DNA of 64,000 bases from Leishmania mexicana MHOM/GT/2001/U1103 (GCF_000234665.1 NC_018312.1:256516-320515), one strand, 5' to 3'. Positions 20,056 to 30,608 are shown, numbered from the stretch's first letter. Translations and numbers: made by a program. The notes: generated by a model not told the origin, from the sequence alone.

Positions 20056-20631
20056 TTCAAGAGATACTCTGCTGATGTGGTCTCTCGAGTGCCTCCGAAG
20101 CCTCCACAACTTTCTTCCTCGTTCTCCTCCGTATCTTCCTTTCTGTGTGTGTGTGCGTTATACACTCGCGGTGATCAATCTTGGATCGCGGAACTTGATG
20201 CGGACACAATTACACGGCGACCCACCCAAACGGGTACACCTTTACACAAACGTATGCGTGCGCCCGGACACCTTGGTTGCTTGTCCCCCCCTCCCGAGAG
20301 GTCCTTTGGCTGTGCGATACCTTCCTCATTGTCAGACACAGGCACACACACAAGATACACAGGCACGTATGCGTTGTCCTTCTTTTTTTTCTAGTGTTGA
20401 TCCCTTGAATTCTTTCCACTCTGGCTCTTGCTGTGATAGCCTTCGAGCACTCGCAAACGCCTTTTCTCGCGCCATTACACGGTGAGTGCGTGCGTGTGTG
20501 GTTCGGCGCTGGATCAGCTGTGTGCTGCCTGGTGGGGTGAGTGGCGGGGGGTGTTAACGGCCTGCCGTACGCGCACGGGACCCCTGGTATTCACGATTTA
20601 TTCATTGGGGGAAGGAACGTTTTACTCCAGT

Positions 20632-20672
20632 GCTCCTCCCCTCCTTCATCTCTCTTTTTTTCCCGTTGCTAG
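20632..20672 (+). promoter_or_regulatory. Strong candidate spliced-leader acceptor, DUF4139 gene
   Basis: A long CT tract with a T run ends in CTAG at 20669-20672. The 5' UTR would be about 120 nt and contains no ATG before 20792. Confidence 0.5.
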
Positions 20673-20791
20673 TCATCCGCGCCGACTTGTGACTGGCGGC
20701 TGCTGCAGGTGATTCTCATCTGGCTGCGCCCAATTCCGCTGCCCTCTCCTCCATCCGTGTGAAGTTGCAGCGACTTCTGAAACTCTGCACC

Positions 20792-22714
20792 ATGCAGGCC
20801 ACCGCCCCCGCAACCCCCCCGGCTGCCGGCGCCCGTGCAATGCCGCTGACGCTGCACGTGGCGCCGCGCGTGGATCGGGCGACCATATACCAGAACAAGT
20901 CGCTGCAACGCCGGTGCGCGCCGCTGTCGTTCAGCACACCAGTGAACGAGGTGCAGGTGATGGTGCCGATGCCAAAGAAATGCGACGGGCAGTGCGGGTT
21001 TGATCGCGACTCGGTGCAAGTCGAGTTCGGTGCCTCGTTTGACGGCAAAGTCATCCTCGCCGGCGTGCTGGTGGATGAGGTGGAACGCCACTGCCTGCGC
21101 AGCGATGGGACGGTGGCAGTGGAGGCGACGCGGGTTGCGGATGTGGCGAGCGCCAGCGACTCAGACGCGGACGGCGAAGGGGCAGGTGACGCGTCATCGG
21201 CGAACGCGCGTCGAAAGTTGGAGTCGCAGCTCCGTGCGGTGGACCAGAAGCTTCAACTTAACGAGATCGCGCAAGCCGAGGCCGCCGCTGTGCGCGATTA
21301 CACTGTGGATCTTGTAACAAGTGCGGTGGAGCCGTGCAAGGCCGCGCCGCTGATGTGCACCGCCACGTTGCATGACCCGGAAATGTGGGGCGCGCACCTC
21401 GACGCGTTGGAGAACGCAACGAGAGAACACTCAAAGGCAAGGCGGGAGCTGCTGCGCGCCAAGGAGGCGCTCGAGGGTGAGAGGTTGGAGCTTGAGATGA
21501 AGCTGTGCTTAGCCAACGGCGGGCAAAGCCCTCGGAGTGGTCACAGCGATGAAGCGGGGACGGCGATGGACGTGGTGGTGCTGACGCTCAAGGTTCTGAA
21601 GCCCGTTCCAGCCGGGCCTGAGGCGGTGGTGTACGTGTCGTACATGGTTCCGAGCGGCCGGTGGAAAGCCGTGTACGAGGCGCACCTGAACACGGTGACG
21701 AACGAAGTGGTGCTGTACTACAACGCCGAAGTCGTTCTGAACGACGGTGATGACTTGAAAGATGTGTCACTGACGCTATCCTCTGCGGTCCCGCGACGGA
21801 ATGCTGCGCTGCCGCCAACCATGACCATCTGGCGCTGCGGTGTCGTCCCGCCGTCGCCGCCGACGCCGCAGTTCATGATGAACTCAAACACCCTCATGGC
21901 CGACTGCGCGGACGATGGGCCCTGCTTTGCCTCGGCGAAGAGGGCACTTGTCGGTTCTGCAGCGCCGACGATAAAGCGTGCCATGGCGCTGGTGGAGCAG
22001 GCCGGTACCGGGGCCATCATGAACTTTGCCATACCTAACCCGCAAACCGTGATGGCGAACGGCAAGACGACGCGTCTTCCCTTGGCCGAGCTCCGGATGC
22101 CTGCGGCGATCAGCTACGTGAGCGTGCCCGAAAAGTCGCTGGCCGCCTTCACACACGCCAAGATCAAGAACTCGAGCGACTTCTTGTTACTGCCCGGCGA
22201 GGTAGCCGTGTTCCTGGATGGGAACTACGTGTTGCGGTCGCGGATCGACGAGCAGTGCGCATCAGGGAGTAAGTTGGACATGTACTTTGGCGCCGACCCA
22301 AGCGTGGAGGTGAAGCGGGTGCTGCTGCGTCAAGCCAACAAGGTGCAGAGCTCGTACTTGAAGGGAAAGAAGAGTAAGGTGAAGACGTATGCGTACAGGA
22401 TTACGATTCGCAACAAGAAGCGTGCCACCGACTCCGTAGACGGCACCGTGCGCATCAAGCTTGTGGAGCACATGCCGATCAGCAGTGAGGAGCAACTGCA
22501 GGTGCGGCTCATTTCGCCAGTAAAGCCACACGAAGACGTCTTCATCTACGATGATGAGGAGGACAGGGTGGAACAGGAGCGGCGCAAGTCACGGCTGCTT
22601 GACAACGAAGGTATCGTGGAGATTGAGCGCAGGGTACGTGCTGGCGAGAGCGTTGAGCTAGTTTTCGCGTTTGAGGTGGAGGCGCCAAGCAACGCCACCA
22701 TATACGGGCTGTAA
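20792..22714 (+). CDS. DUF4139/DUF4140 (mucoidy-inhibitor-A-like) protein
   Basis: 640 residues, function not established. The N-terminal part (about 15-115) resembles the DUF4140 beta domain. It is followed by an acidic Ser/Ala linker and a short coiled coil (about 130-175, and again about 210-240). From about residue 260 to the end it matches the DUF4139 domain: VVYVSYMVPSGRWKAVYEAH, then YYNAEVVLNDGDDLKDVSLT and a C-terminal beta-rich segment ending in VELVFAFEVEAPSNATIYGL. The family is found in bacteria and eukaryotes and is named after a poorly understood mucoidy phenotype. No signal peptide or membrane segment is seen, so it is probably cytosolic. The frame reaches 20759 only through a GTG; ATG 20792 is the first in the predicted mRNA. 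Confidence 0.85.
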   Translation: MQATAPATPPAAGARAMPLTLHVAPRVDRATIYQNKSLQRRCAPLSFSTPVNEVQVMVPMPKKCDGQCGFDRDSVQVEFGASFDGKVILAGVLVDEVERHCLRSDGTVAVEATRVADVASASDSDADGEGAGDASSANARRKLESQLRAVDQKLQLNEIAQAEAAAVRDYTVDLVTSAVEPCKAAPLMCTATLHDPEMWGAHLDALENATREHSKARRELLRAKEALEGERLELEMKLCLANGGQSPRSGHSDEAGTAMDVVVLTLKVLKPVPAGPEAVVYVSYMVPSGRWKAVYEAHLNTVTNEVVLYYNAEVVLNDGDDLKDVSLTLSSAVPRRNAALPPTMTIWRCGVVPPSPPTPQFMMNSNTLMADCADDGPCFASAKRALVGSAAPTIKRAMALVEQAGTGAIMNFAIPNPQTVMANGKTTRLPLAELRMPAAISYVSVPEKSLAAFTHAKIKNSSDFLLLPGEVAVFLDGNYVLRSRIDEQCASGSKLDMYFGADPSVEVKRVLLRQANKVQSSYLKGKKSKVKTYAYRITIRNKKRATDSVDGTVRIKLVEHMPISSEEQLQVRLISPVKPHEDVFIYDDEEDRVEQERRKSRLLDNEGIVEIERRVRAGESVELVFAFEVEAPSNATIYGL

Positions 22715-23256
22715 GCCACGGCTTCTCTAGCAGTTTAGTGCTCACGTGCCTGTAAACACATGCGCGGGGGCCTGATATACGGAGGAGAAAGACGGGCTGT
22801 GGAAGTCAAGACAGACCGCCGCGGCGATGAAGATCCTTCTGGCCTCTGCCATGCCGCTTGTCGACATAGTGAGATGATTTTATGCGGTGGAATTCGCTCG
22901 AACTCCTCGCAGTAGCTAGGGAGAACATGGCGCGCACACACGCACATTCATGCATGTGCAGGGGATTCAGCCACGTCTCCGGCGCCGTGCCCTTTCTTTT
23001 GCTTACTCTTCAGGCGTTGATACCGATCAATGCACACCCCATCTTTCAACCGACCTGAGGCGGGTACTGACGTGTGTTTCGCTCGTCCTGCCCACTTGTT
23101 GCGTAGAAACGTTTCTCTTGCTGCGACACGTATGAGTCGCAGCGGTGTGTCGGCAGGAGCTCCGCTCGCTTTGTCATTTTTTTTTCTTTCGTTCCTCCCA
23201 TCTGTTGTGTCTCTTGCCTCTCGTGTGTGTGCATGTGTGCACGGAAGCCTGCTGTA

Positions 23257-23294
23257 GGGGGCGGGGGTGGGGAGACGCTTCATGCCCCGCCCCC
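23257..23294 (+). other. GC-only 10-bp hairpin with G-quadruplex-like arm
   Basis: GGGGGCGGGG at 23257-23266 pairs perfectly with CCCCGCCCCC at 23285-23294 across an 18-nt loop. The G arm continues into further G runs (23257-23272). It lies about 540 bp after the DUF4139 stop codon. Confidence 0.6.
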
Positions 23295-23612
23295 CGCCCG
23301 TACCGGCATCCCTATTCCCCCCACCCCCACCCCCAAGCACACACATCACCTTGTGGGGAGAATGAATAGCCCCCCACGTGTGCATGTGCGTCCCTCTCGT
23401 CGTTTTCTCTTTTCCCTTCGCCTTCTCCCTCATCCGTCCCTTTTAGTCCAGCGCAGTTCTTTGACTTTTCCCTTTGCTGGGCGACCGTGTCGTGTGCACA
23501 TCACCCCTTACCGTGCACAAGCAACCATACGAACAGAAGAAAAAGGAGAGAGCAGAGGTTTTTTTTTTTGCAGGGGAAGGGGGAGTAGTGGACAAGAAGA
23601 TGCGCGCCACCG

Positions 23613-23639
23613 ACACACACACACACACACACACACACT
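23613..23639. repeat. CA microsatellite
   Basis: About 13 uninterrupted AC dinucleotides in the spacer. Confidence 0.95.
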
Positions 23640-23942
23640 AGCACGTACACATGAAGCTACCTGCAGACATAGAAGAGGGATGCCAAGGAGCTCGTGACTC
23701 GTGTGTGCGTGTGTGTCTGTCCCTGTGTACGCCTGTGGGATCGCTTGATCGCACCTGTCTTGGCTCTCCTTCACCGATCCTCGCTCTCTCTCTCACACGC
23801 ACGCACCAACCCATGTCGCCCTCATCCCACCGTTGCCCGAGACTCCCTGCGACGAATCACCTTTCCTTCTGTTTGTTGTGCTTCCGTTTCTTGACATCCC
23901 TTTGTGCTTTTTTTTCCATCCTGCTCCTCATCTGTGCTCTCG

Positions 23943-23961
23943 TATATATATATATATATAT
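23943..23961. repeat. TA microsatellite
   Basis: About nine TA dinucleotides, followed by a TG-rich stretch, just upstream of repeat A3. Confidence 0.95.
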
Positions 23962-24131
23962 GCATGTGTGTGTATGTCTCGGTGGGTCACCAAGGAGGAG
24001 AGGGGGAGCTCCCACTTCAACGCTGTCACCTTCACTCTGCCTATTGTGGCAGTATGTTTGTTCGCCTCTCTCTTCATTTTCAGTTGTCTTCAGGTGGGGA
24101 TTGCCTTTCAGCACTCCCTGGTGACCGTAGA

Positions 24132-24550
24132 ACACACCTCTTGCTGTGTGGCATCGCAGGGTCCAGTGCACCCTTTCCCCCACTCTCTGTGTGGGAAGCC
24201 CAAGCAGCCCACCCCCTATCCCTGCCGACGCCGAGCCACTTCGGGTGGTGAAAAACTCCATGTACCTTCGACATGGTGGCGGCCAGGTTCTGGACGCTGC
24301 TGCGTCGGTGTGGCCAGCGACAGTGAATATATTGTGTGCCATCCCGGTGATGCGCGGAGTGTCCGCGTGACTCGAACGTATCCCACACGGCCCTCGCACT
24401 GCCCCCTGGTGTGTGGCGCCTGAGTGCCACCGCGAGGGATGCGCCAGATGGGAACCTGCCTAGCTGGTGGAGCGGCTGTGCGGCGACCTGCTCAGCGGCG
24501 GTGGTGGGTGGTGTGACGTGCAACTCATGGTGTATGGCAGAGAGGGTGGA
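24132..24550 (+). mobile_element. SIDER-like retroposon, family A copy A3 (419-bp subtype)
   Basis: 419 bp, the same subtype as A1 (two differences by eye) but in the opposite orientation. It begins at ACACACCTCTTGC and ends at GAGGGTGGA. The flanking bases differ completely from those of A1. Confidence 0.7.
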
Positions 24551-25530
24551 AGCATCGACGGAAGAGACGCACGTTGTATTCGGACATCTTGGGCGACGCG
24601 TGCATTCGCGCGGCGTGTGCTTGTGTGTTTTAAAATGAGTGTGATGGAGGATGTTGTCGTGGCATCTCCTGCAAATGTGGTTGCTGAAAAAAAGGCGCCA
24701 TCATCGTGGCGGCGCGCACAGTGCAAAATGCAAAGACCTCGTCACATGTGACACAGAGGCAGCCATTTCTGTCCTCTACTTCTTCTTGATAACGTCGAGC
24801 ATGGTGCGCATGGAAGCCAGAGAAGCGAACGGAAGAGCGGGGGGAGGGCACGTCTACGGACACAAAGCAGCGGGAAAATGGAGGACTCGGAAAATTCAAC
24901 AACTCCCCGCTCTTCGGCTACCGGCGTGTTGTTCACGAAAAGTACATATATATACTCAAGCTTTTGCTCACTACCGCTTGTGGTCCAGCGAGAGAGCGTT
25001 AACGTGCATTTGGCATCCCTGCTGGACACACCTGCCGGCCGGGGCGATGACATGTAGAGCTGGCCAACCCAACTGCACAGCTCCTTCCCCTTCCCTTCAC
25101 TCGTCCCTTCCTCAACCAACCTTCACTGCTTCTCTGCCCTTTGTTTTTTTTTCCGAACGCGCACGCCGGTGCTGGCTTGCACACGCACGGTGTAGCCGCC
25201 CTCCTCCTCCTCTCACACTACGCGCCACGAATCAAGTGTTTAGTGCCTCAGCAGCACTTGAGGTGCTCCTCAAGGCTCTTTTCTCGGTGCATATGTGTGT
25301 GCGTCTGCCTCTGCCTCCCTCTCTCTCTGTGTGTGTGTGTGCGCGCTTGTGTGTTGGCGTTTTGTGTTGTGCGTCAGCATGAGTCGGTCGAAACTCAGCA
25401 CGTGACTCTTCTCTCCCTGTTTTCTTTGTTGTTGTTGTTTGCCGTCTCCTAAGTAGCCTCGAGTAAAACACAACGCCTGCCCATAGGAGCAAGCACGCGC
25501 TACCAAACACTTTGGCGGGCCTCTCCAGAT

Positions 25531-25565
25531 CCCGGCTTCGCTCCCGTCTTCTCTCGTTCTTCAAG
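25531..25565 (+). promoter_or_regulatory. Strong candidate spliced-leader acceptor, helicase gene
   Basis: A dense pyrimidine tract ends in CAAG at 25562-25565. No ATG occurs from there to 25800, so that codon is the first start on the predicted mRNA. Confidence 0.5.
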
Positions 25566-25799
25566 TGCACCCTTGTACGAAGGCACACTGTCGGAGAGAC
25601 GGCGTGAGAGAGAGGGAGGCCAAGCTCCGTGAGTTGGAGGGACTGCGGAACGGAGTACTTGCGCCTGTGTCTGCGCCTGCTTCTGAACACACAACACGAC
25701 CTGCCCATCCACCAGGAGGAGACTCTACCGCTGTAGCTGTCTTCGTTTTGCGTCGTGATATTTGGAGCCCTACCCCTCCCCCATCTCCCCAACGTGCAG

Positions 25800-28700
25800 A
25801 TGCCGCTGCTGTCGGAATGGACGGAGGAGAAGAACGCATGCGTGGACTGGGCGAACCCGGAAGAGGTCTTGTGCAATGGCTTCACGTTCCTTCAGTTGTT
25901 GGCCGCTCATCCACGACTGCGCCAGCACTATGAGGCGGCGGACAAGCAGTCGGAGCGTTACGCCGTGAAAGACACTTTTCTTTTCGGGTCTGGCGAGGAG
26001 AAAGTGGCGTGGCTGACGCGGTGGCATGCACAGCACCTGCTCTCCCTCCGCTCGGAACGGTGGTGTCGCTTCTGTGGTGAAAGCGGCCACACACGTCTGC
26101 ACTGCTCGCAGCGTCTGCGTTCCGCGTCAGCCGCTGCGCCCGAGGACCCAGCGACCCTTACTGCCACTAAGGGCGCAGGCCCGGCAGGGTCGCCTGCCGC
26201 GTCGTCAAGGGATGCACCGCCGTCGTCGGTGCTGAAGAAATACCTGGAACACCTGCAGCGTGTGGAGCTGCGCCGCATCCTTGAAGAAAAGCAGAAGCCG
26301 CGGGCGGAGCCTACAGCGGTGCACCGAAGCGGTGCGGTTGCCGCTCGTGCTTCCGCAACTGCCGCGACGAACCTCTTCGCTGCAGACGAGCGCCGTCGCG
26401 GGGCGGTGTGCCGTCTCGACGAGGCGAACAACATCGGCTTCGTAGCCGTGGCTGGCATGGGCGAGCTGAAGTTCTTTGTTGACCGTGTCGACGTCGGCGT
26501 CAAGGCGGTCGCCGTTGGTGACAACGTCACCTTCAAGCTGGACTCCAGCCGTGACTACCCCATCGCCGTCGACGTGCGCCACGAGCGACCGGTAATTACG
26601 CTGGAGGATGTCCGAAAGTTTCTTCACCGCTGCCGTGCCGCCCGCCACCCCATTAAGGTTATGGCTACCCTTCTCATGCACACACACGAGTGGTTTGTAC
26701 TGCTACGCTGGCTGCACGTGCTGCGCGAGCAGGACGTATCGCTATACGTCGAGGCGGTGCACGCGCTGGTCGAGCTAACCACCTTTGTCGGTAACCGCGA
26801 ACCGATTCACGTGCCGGTTCTCAGTGCCTTCTTGGCGCTACTGTGCACTGCACCGCCGAACACGCCAGCAGCAGCCGCGGCGACTGCACCAGGGGGCGGC
26901 GCTACAACCTTCACTCCTGCTACAGCTACGGCGCCGACTGCAACTCCCGCGGCTCCGCCACTACGGCTGCCTCGTTTCTACCCCGACATGGTACGGGATG
27001 CGCTAGAACTGCACACCACCACGGATAAGCTCAGTGCATCTGCGGCTGCTGCGACGGCAGCCGAGGCCCGGTTGGCTGAGGACAGATGGGTGGAAGTGGC
27101 GCAGTTCGTGATTCTGGTGCGCTGCTACAACCCGCTTTCTAACACAAGCAGCACTTCGAAAGACAGCACTGGCGAGGCTGCCGTGACTGACTTGGAAACC
27201 AGCGCCGACCCTGAAGCGGCGGTGGTGCGGCAGCTCCAAGCCTTCTTTGCCGAGCGGCTGACGCGAGCGAGCGGAGCAGCCGTACGCCGCCTGCAGGTTG
27301 TCCAGGTGCGTCTTGCACAGCAGACTCGGCCACCGGCAGCGTGTCGAACTCTGGATACCACCACCGGCGCTGCTGTTCCCAGCAGCGGCTCGTCCGGGGT
27401 TGCCCTCATCCCCACAGCGGAAGAGTTCTCGGTCCCCCCGCCGAGCCCGGCTTCCGTCTTTGCGGCTGCGAACCTGCCTGTCAGCGGGGCCGCCACGTAC
27501 ACGGACAGGGATGCGTTCATTCGCGACCAGTGCAGGCTTCTGAGGGCCGACACCTTTGAGGCTGTTAGTCGGGTGCTGCCGGCGGTGTGCTACACTCTGC
27601 CGTCGTATGAGCCGAGCCAGGAGACGATATCCGATGTGCAGCACGCTCGCGTGTACTCACGGGTGCGGTGCCTCGGCAAGGTGATGACCAGCGATCGGGA
27701 CTACAGCCACCCCGAGAGCTACCTATTGGAGGTGCACCCACACAGCCCCAAGGCGAACCTGCGAGCGCAACTGCACGAGGGCACGACCGTGTGCATCTCC
27801 ACAGCTCTCGATCCGACCACCATGCGGAGCAATGAGCTTTTCTGGGGTGTTGTGTCCTCTTGCGACGCCGCCCTCATGGACGTCGGGGTCATCGCCGTCT
27901 CCCCGTGCGAAGGCAGCTCATCCTTCGAGCTCATGCGCGCCGCCCTCGACCGCAACGCTGCCGCTGATCGCCTTGATCGCTCCTTCCTCCTGGAAACCCC
28001 CATCTTCATGGCCGGCTACGAGAGCATAATGCGTGCGCTCGAGGCCTTCTGCGGCCCGCTGGCGATGCCGCTTCCACTGGTGCACCAACTAGTCAGTCCA
28101 GAGGCGGCGGCTTCCATGACGGCTGCCGCCGCATTGGACATTATGGCGACCCACTCCGCAGGCGCCGCGGCGTTGGGCGACGACGGGGATCAGCTAGTTG
28201 AGTACATCCCGCCCCACTGTGCGGTGACGTTCCAGGAGCTCACGGAGGAGATCCGCAGCCAGTTCGCTCTTGACGAGGGGCAAAAGGCGGTCATGCGCCA
28301 GCTTCCGCTCTCGAAGATGATCCTCGTGCAGGGCCCACCAGGAACCGGCAAGTCCTTCATTGGCTGCCGTGTGGTGGAGGCATACGTGCGGTACAAGCAG
28401 CTCGTTGCATCAGGCGACATTCTGCAGAAGGTCAGCATCGACATGCTCCGCTCGACCCGGCTGGAGGACCTGCTGCCGCAAGTCGGCCCCATGGTTGTCA
28501 TCACGTACAAGAATCACGCACTCGATGAGTTCCTGCTGGACTTGCTCGACTGCGGGCTGTGGGAGATGAACCGCCCCCGTGTCGGGCAGCAGCTCACCGC
28601 CGGCATGTCAGCTGTTGCGGCAGGGATCTCACTCTCGTCCAGCGCCAGCACGTTCCCGGGCGGCAAGCGGGTGGTGCGCATCGGTGGTCGCTCGCGTGAG

Positions 28701-30608
28701 GCCCGCCTCGACGGCTACAACCTCGGCGCCCTCCTGCACGGCAGCATGGATCGCGTCGCCATCAACACCCTCAAGGAGCGTCTCTTCGTGCTGAACCAGC
28801 GGCTCGAGCGGCTGGCAAAGGAGATTCACTACCTGGAGAACGGCCGGGTACCGCGGGTGTACTTTGAGCGGTGGCTGACGGAAGAGCAGCGCCGGCACAT
28901 CACCTTCGACGATCGAGAGTCGTGGCTGGCAGGGGAGAGGTACATTGGTACCCTTGACGAGGCGGAGGATGTAGTATCGCCCGCGCACTACCAGTCCCTG
29001 CTGCAGACGCGCATGGCAGAGCTGCTCGGCGCACGGCGAACTCAGGTGTCGTCGCCTGACGCGGATGCGACTGCGAAGGAGGGGCCGGCGACAGGCGCCG
29101 CAGAGGCGGAGGCGGGAGAGGAAGAAGGCGTGTCATTGAGTGTCTTTCAGGAGATGCGACGCGAGGAGGAGAGGCGCGAGTTTAACAACCAGCTGCACCA
29201 GACCTATCTCTCCGCTGAAGCGCTGCTTCTTGCCAGCCAACCACCGTCGCGGCCGACTGGGGTGCCAGAGGAGCTCCTCTCCCTCTGGAGCTTGACACCA
29301 CGGCTGCGGCACGAGTACTACGCGTACCTCATTGCCAGCACCATCGCCGCCAAGGCGCGCGACTGCCTGACGATCATGGAGACGATGAAGAACGTCATTC
29401 GGGTGCGTCGGCATGCCATGGACGAGCTGAAGCTATCCCTTTTACAAGGCGCGGATGTGGTGGGGCTGACGACGACGGGGTGCGCTATGAATCAGAACCT
29501 ACTGCGCTCGCTGCGCCCAAGTGTGCTGGTGGTGGAGGAGGCCGCCGAGGTACTAGAGTCTCAGCTGTTGGCCTGCATGACAGACTCGCTGAAGCAGATC
29601 ATTCTCATCGGCGATCACTACCAGCTCCAGCCCAAGGTGGAAACCTTCCAATATGAGAAGATAAACCGCCTGAACCTGTCCTTGTTTGAGCGACTGGCGC
29701 AAAAAATGCAGCCGATTCGACTGACGGAGCAACGCCGCATGCACCCGGACATCTCTCGGCTTATTCGCCCCTTCTACTCGCCGCAGCCTCTCATCGATCA
29801 CGTGTCAGTGCTGACGCGGCCGTTTCCGTCGGCGTCGGGAGTGGCCGGGACGGATCGGGTGCCGGGACTTGCCACGCGCGTGTTTTTCTGGCGCCACCGC
29901 CACCCCGAGGAGGAGGCGCCCGGTAGCCGCAGCAAGGTGAACACGCGTGAGATTTGTATGGTGCAGCAGGCCGTCGCCCACCTTGTCTCGCAAGGTGTGC
30001 TGCAAAAGTCGATTACCGTGGTGACGCCGTATCTCGGGCAACGCCGCATGCTGCGCGGTGTGCTGCGGCTGCGCTCCTTGGCGGACGTCCGCGTCAGCAC
30101 CGTCGATCTCTATCAGGGTGACGAGAACGACGTCATCATCCTTTCTCTGGTGCGAACCGAGAAGCTGACGGACTTTATTCGGACACGCAACCGCTTGATT
30201 GTCTCGTGCTCTCGTGCCCGCTTCGCCATGGTGATGATCGGCAACGACGAGCTGCTGCGCCAGTGTGATCACTGGGAGCAGGTGCTAGACCAGCTACAGG
30301 CTGAGCAGTGCATCGGTGAGAGCCTTCCCATAACGTACCGTGGCCAGCCGTCAAAGGTGGAGCATATGACCGTGGCGGGGTCCGTCTCGGCGGCGACGCT
30401 GGAGGCGGAATTGACGGCACAGCAGCAGCAGCAGCAACACAAGACGCATCAGCGCCGTCCACCGGCCGCAGTAGACACCGCCGACGGCGCTGAAGGTGTT
30501 GTGCCCGACGAGGCAGGTGGTGGCGCTAACATCAACGACAACGGCGTTGCTGAAGATGGGGCCGACGGCGACGCCGAACCTGATAGTAGCGCGGAGGAAG
30601 ATGCTTAA
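25800..30608 (+). CDS. Large SF1 helicase, ZNFX1/UPF1-like, with CCHC knuckle and cold-shock-like segment
   Basis: 1,602 residues. A CCHC zinc knuckle, CRFCGESGHTRLHC, lies at 89-102. Residues about 200-262 resemble a cold-shock OB fold: GAVCRLDEANNIGFVAV, then KFFVDRVDV and VAVGDNVTFKL. The helicase core starts with Walker A GPPGTGKS (845-852), then TYKNHALDEFL, a diagnostic block of ZNFX1/NFX1-type helicases. Walker B is VVEEAAE (1244-1250), followed by GDHYQLQPKV, EQRRMHPDIS, DLYQGDENDVI (about 1434-1444) and TRNRLIVSCSRAR. All motifs of an active UPF1-like SF1 ATPase appear intact. Low-complexity Ala/Thr stretches lie near 360-400 and a short Gln run near 1541-1547; the tail is acidic. 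RNA binding is inferred from the accessory domains. Relatives act in RNA surveillance and small-RNA pathways, but the role here is unknown. The five-codon-upstream frame opens at GTG, so 25800 is taken as start. Confidence 0.9.
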   Translation: MPLLSEWTEEKNACVDWANPEEVLCNGFTFLQLLAAHPRLRQHYEAADKQSERYAVKDTFLFGSGEEKVAWLTRWHAQHLLSLRSERWCRFCGESGHTRLHCSQRLRSASAAAPEDPATLTATKGAGPAGSPAASSRDAPPSSVLKKYLEHLQRVELRRILEEKQKPRAEPTAVHRSGAVAARASATAATNLFAADERRRGAVCRLDEANNIGFVAVAGMGELKFFVDRVDVGVKAVAVGDNVTFKLDSSRDYPIAVDVRHERPVITLEDVRKFLHRCRAARHPIKVMATLLMHTHEWFVLLRWLHVLREQDVSLYVEAVHALVELTTFVGNREPIHVPVLSAFLALLCTAPPNTPAAAAATAPGGGATTFTPATATAPTATPAAPPLRLPRFYPDMVRDALELHTTTDKLSASAAAATAAEARLAEDRWVEVAQFVILVRCYNPLSNTSSTSKDSTGEAAVTDLETSADPEAAVVRQLQAFFAERLTRASGAAVRRLQVVQVRLAQQTRPPAACRTLDTTTGAAVPSSGSSGVALIPTAEEFSVPPPSPASVFAAANLPVSGAATYTDRDAFIRDQCRLLRADTFEAVSRVLPAVCYTLPSYEPSQETISDVQHARVYSRVRCLGKVMTSDRDYSHPESYLLEVHPHSPKANLRAQLHEGTTVCISTALDPTTMRSNELFWGVVSSCDAALMDVGVIAVSPCEGSSSFELMRAALDRNAAADRLDRSFLLETPIFMAGYESIMRALEAFCGPLAMPLPLVHQLVSPEAAASMTAAAALDIMATHSAGAAALGDDGDQLVEYIPPHCAVTFQELTEEIRSQFALDEGQKAVMRQLPLSKMILVQGPPGTGKSFIGCRVVEAYVRYKQLVASGDILQKVSIDMLRSTRLEDLLPQVGPMVVITYKNHALDEFLLDLLDCGLWEMNRPRVGQQLTAGMSAVAAGISLSSSASTFPGGKRVVRIGGRSREARLDGYNLGALLHGSMDRVAINTLKERLFVLNQRLERLAKEIHYLENGRVPRVYFERWLTEEQRRHITFDDRESWLAGERYIGTLDEAEDVVSPAHYQSLLQTRMAELLGARRTQVSSPDADATAKEGPATGAAEAEAGEEEGVSLSVFQEMRREEERREFNNQLHQTYLSAEALLLASQPPSRPTGVPEELLSLWSLTPRLRHEYYAYLIASTIAAKARDCLTIMETMKNVIRVRRHAMDELKLSLLQGADVVGLTTTGCAMNQNLLRSLRPSVLVVEEAAEVLESQLLACMTDSLKQIILIGDHYQLQPKVETFQYEKINRLNLSLFERLAQKMQPIRLTEQRRMHPDISRLIRPFYSPQPLIDHVSVLTRPFPSASGVAGTDRVPGLATRVFFWRHRHPEEEAPGSRSKVNTREICMVQQAVAHLVSQGVLQKSITVVTPYLGQRRMLRGVLRLRSLADVRVSTVDLYQGDENDVIILSLVRTEKLTDFIRTRNRLIVSCSRARFAMVMIGNDELLRQCDHWEQVLDQLQAEQCIGESLPITYRGQPSKVEHMTVAGSVSAATLEAELTAQQQQQQHKTHQRRPPAAVDTADGAEGVVPDEAGGGANINDNGVAEDGADGDAEPDSSAEEDA

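Larger units (their letters stand above)
19049..20791. other. Spacer between UGGT and DUF4139 gene, with repeat A2
   Basis: Holds the A2 repeat (19550-20055), then CA/CT-rich DNA up to the next acceptor. No coding region is supported; the 286-residue antisense frame crosses the repeat. Confidence 0.75.
22715..25799. other. Spacer between DUF4139 gene and helicase gene, with repeat A3
   Basis: Holds a very GC-rich hairpin (23257-23294), a CA run (23613-23639), a TA run (23943-23961), the A3 repeat (24132-24550) and CT tracts leading to the helicase acceptor. No gene is supported; open frames are low-complexity or repeat-derived. Confidence 0.72.

Noticed and set aside
25755..25799. N-terminal extension of the helicase
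   Set aside because: The codon at 25755 is GTG, not ATG. The same applies to upstream extensions of UGGT (13652), DUF4139 (20759) and the Ser-rich gene (43473).
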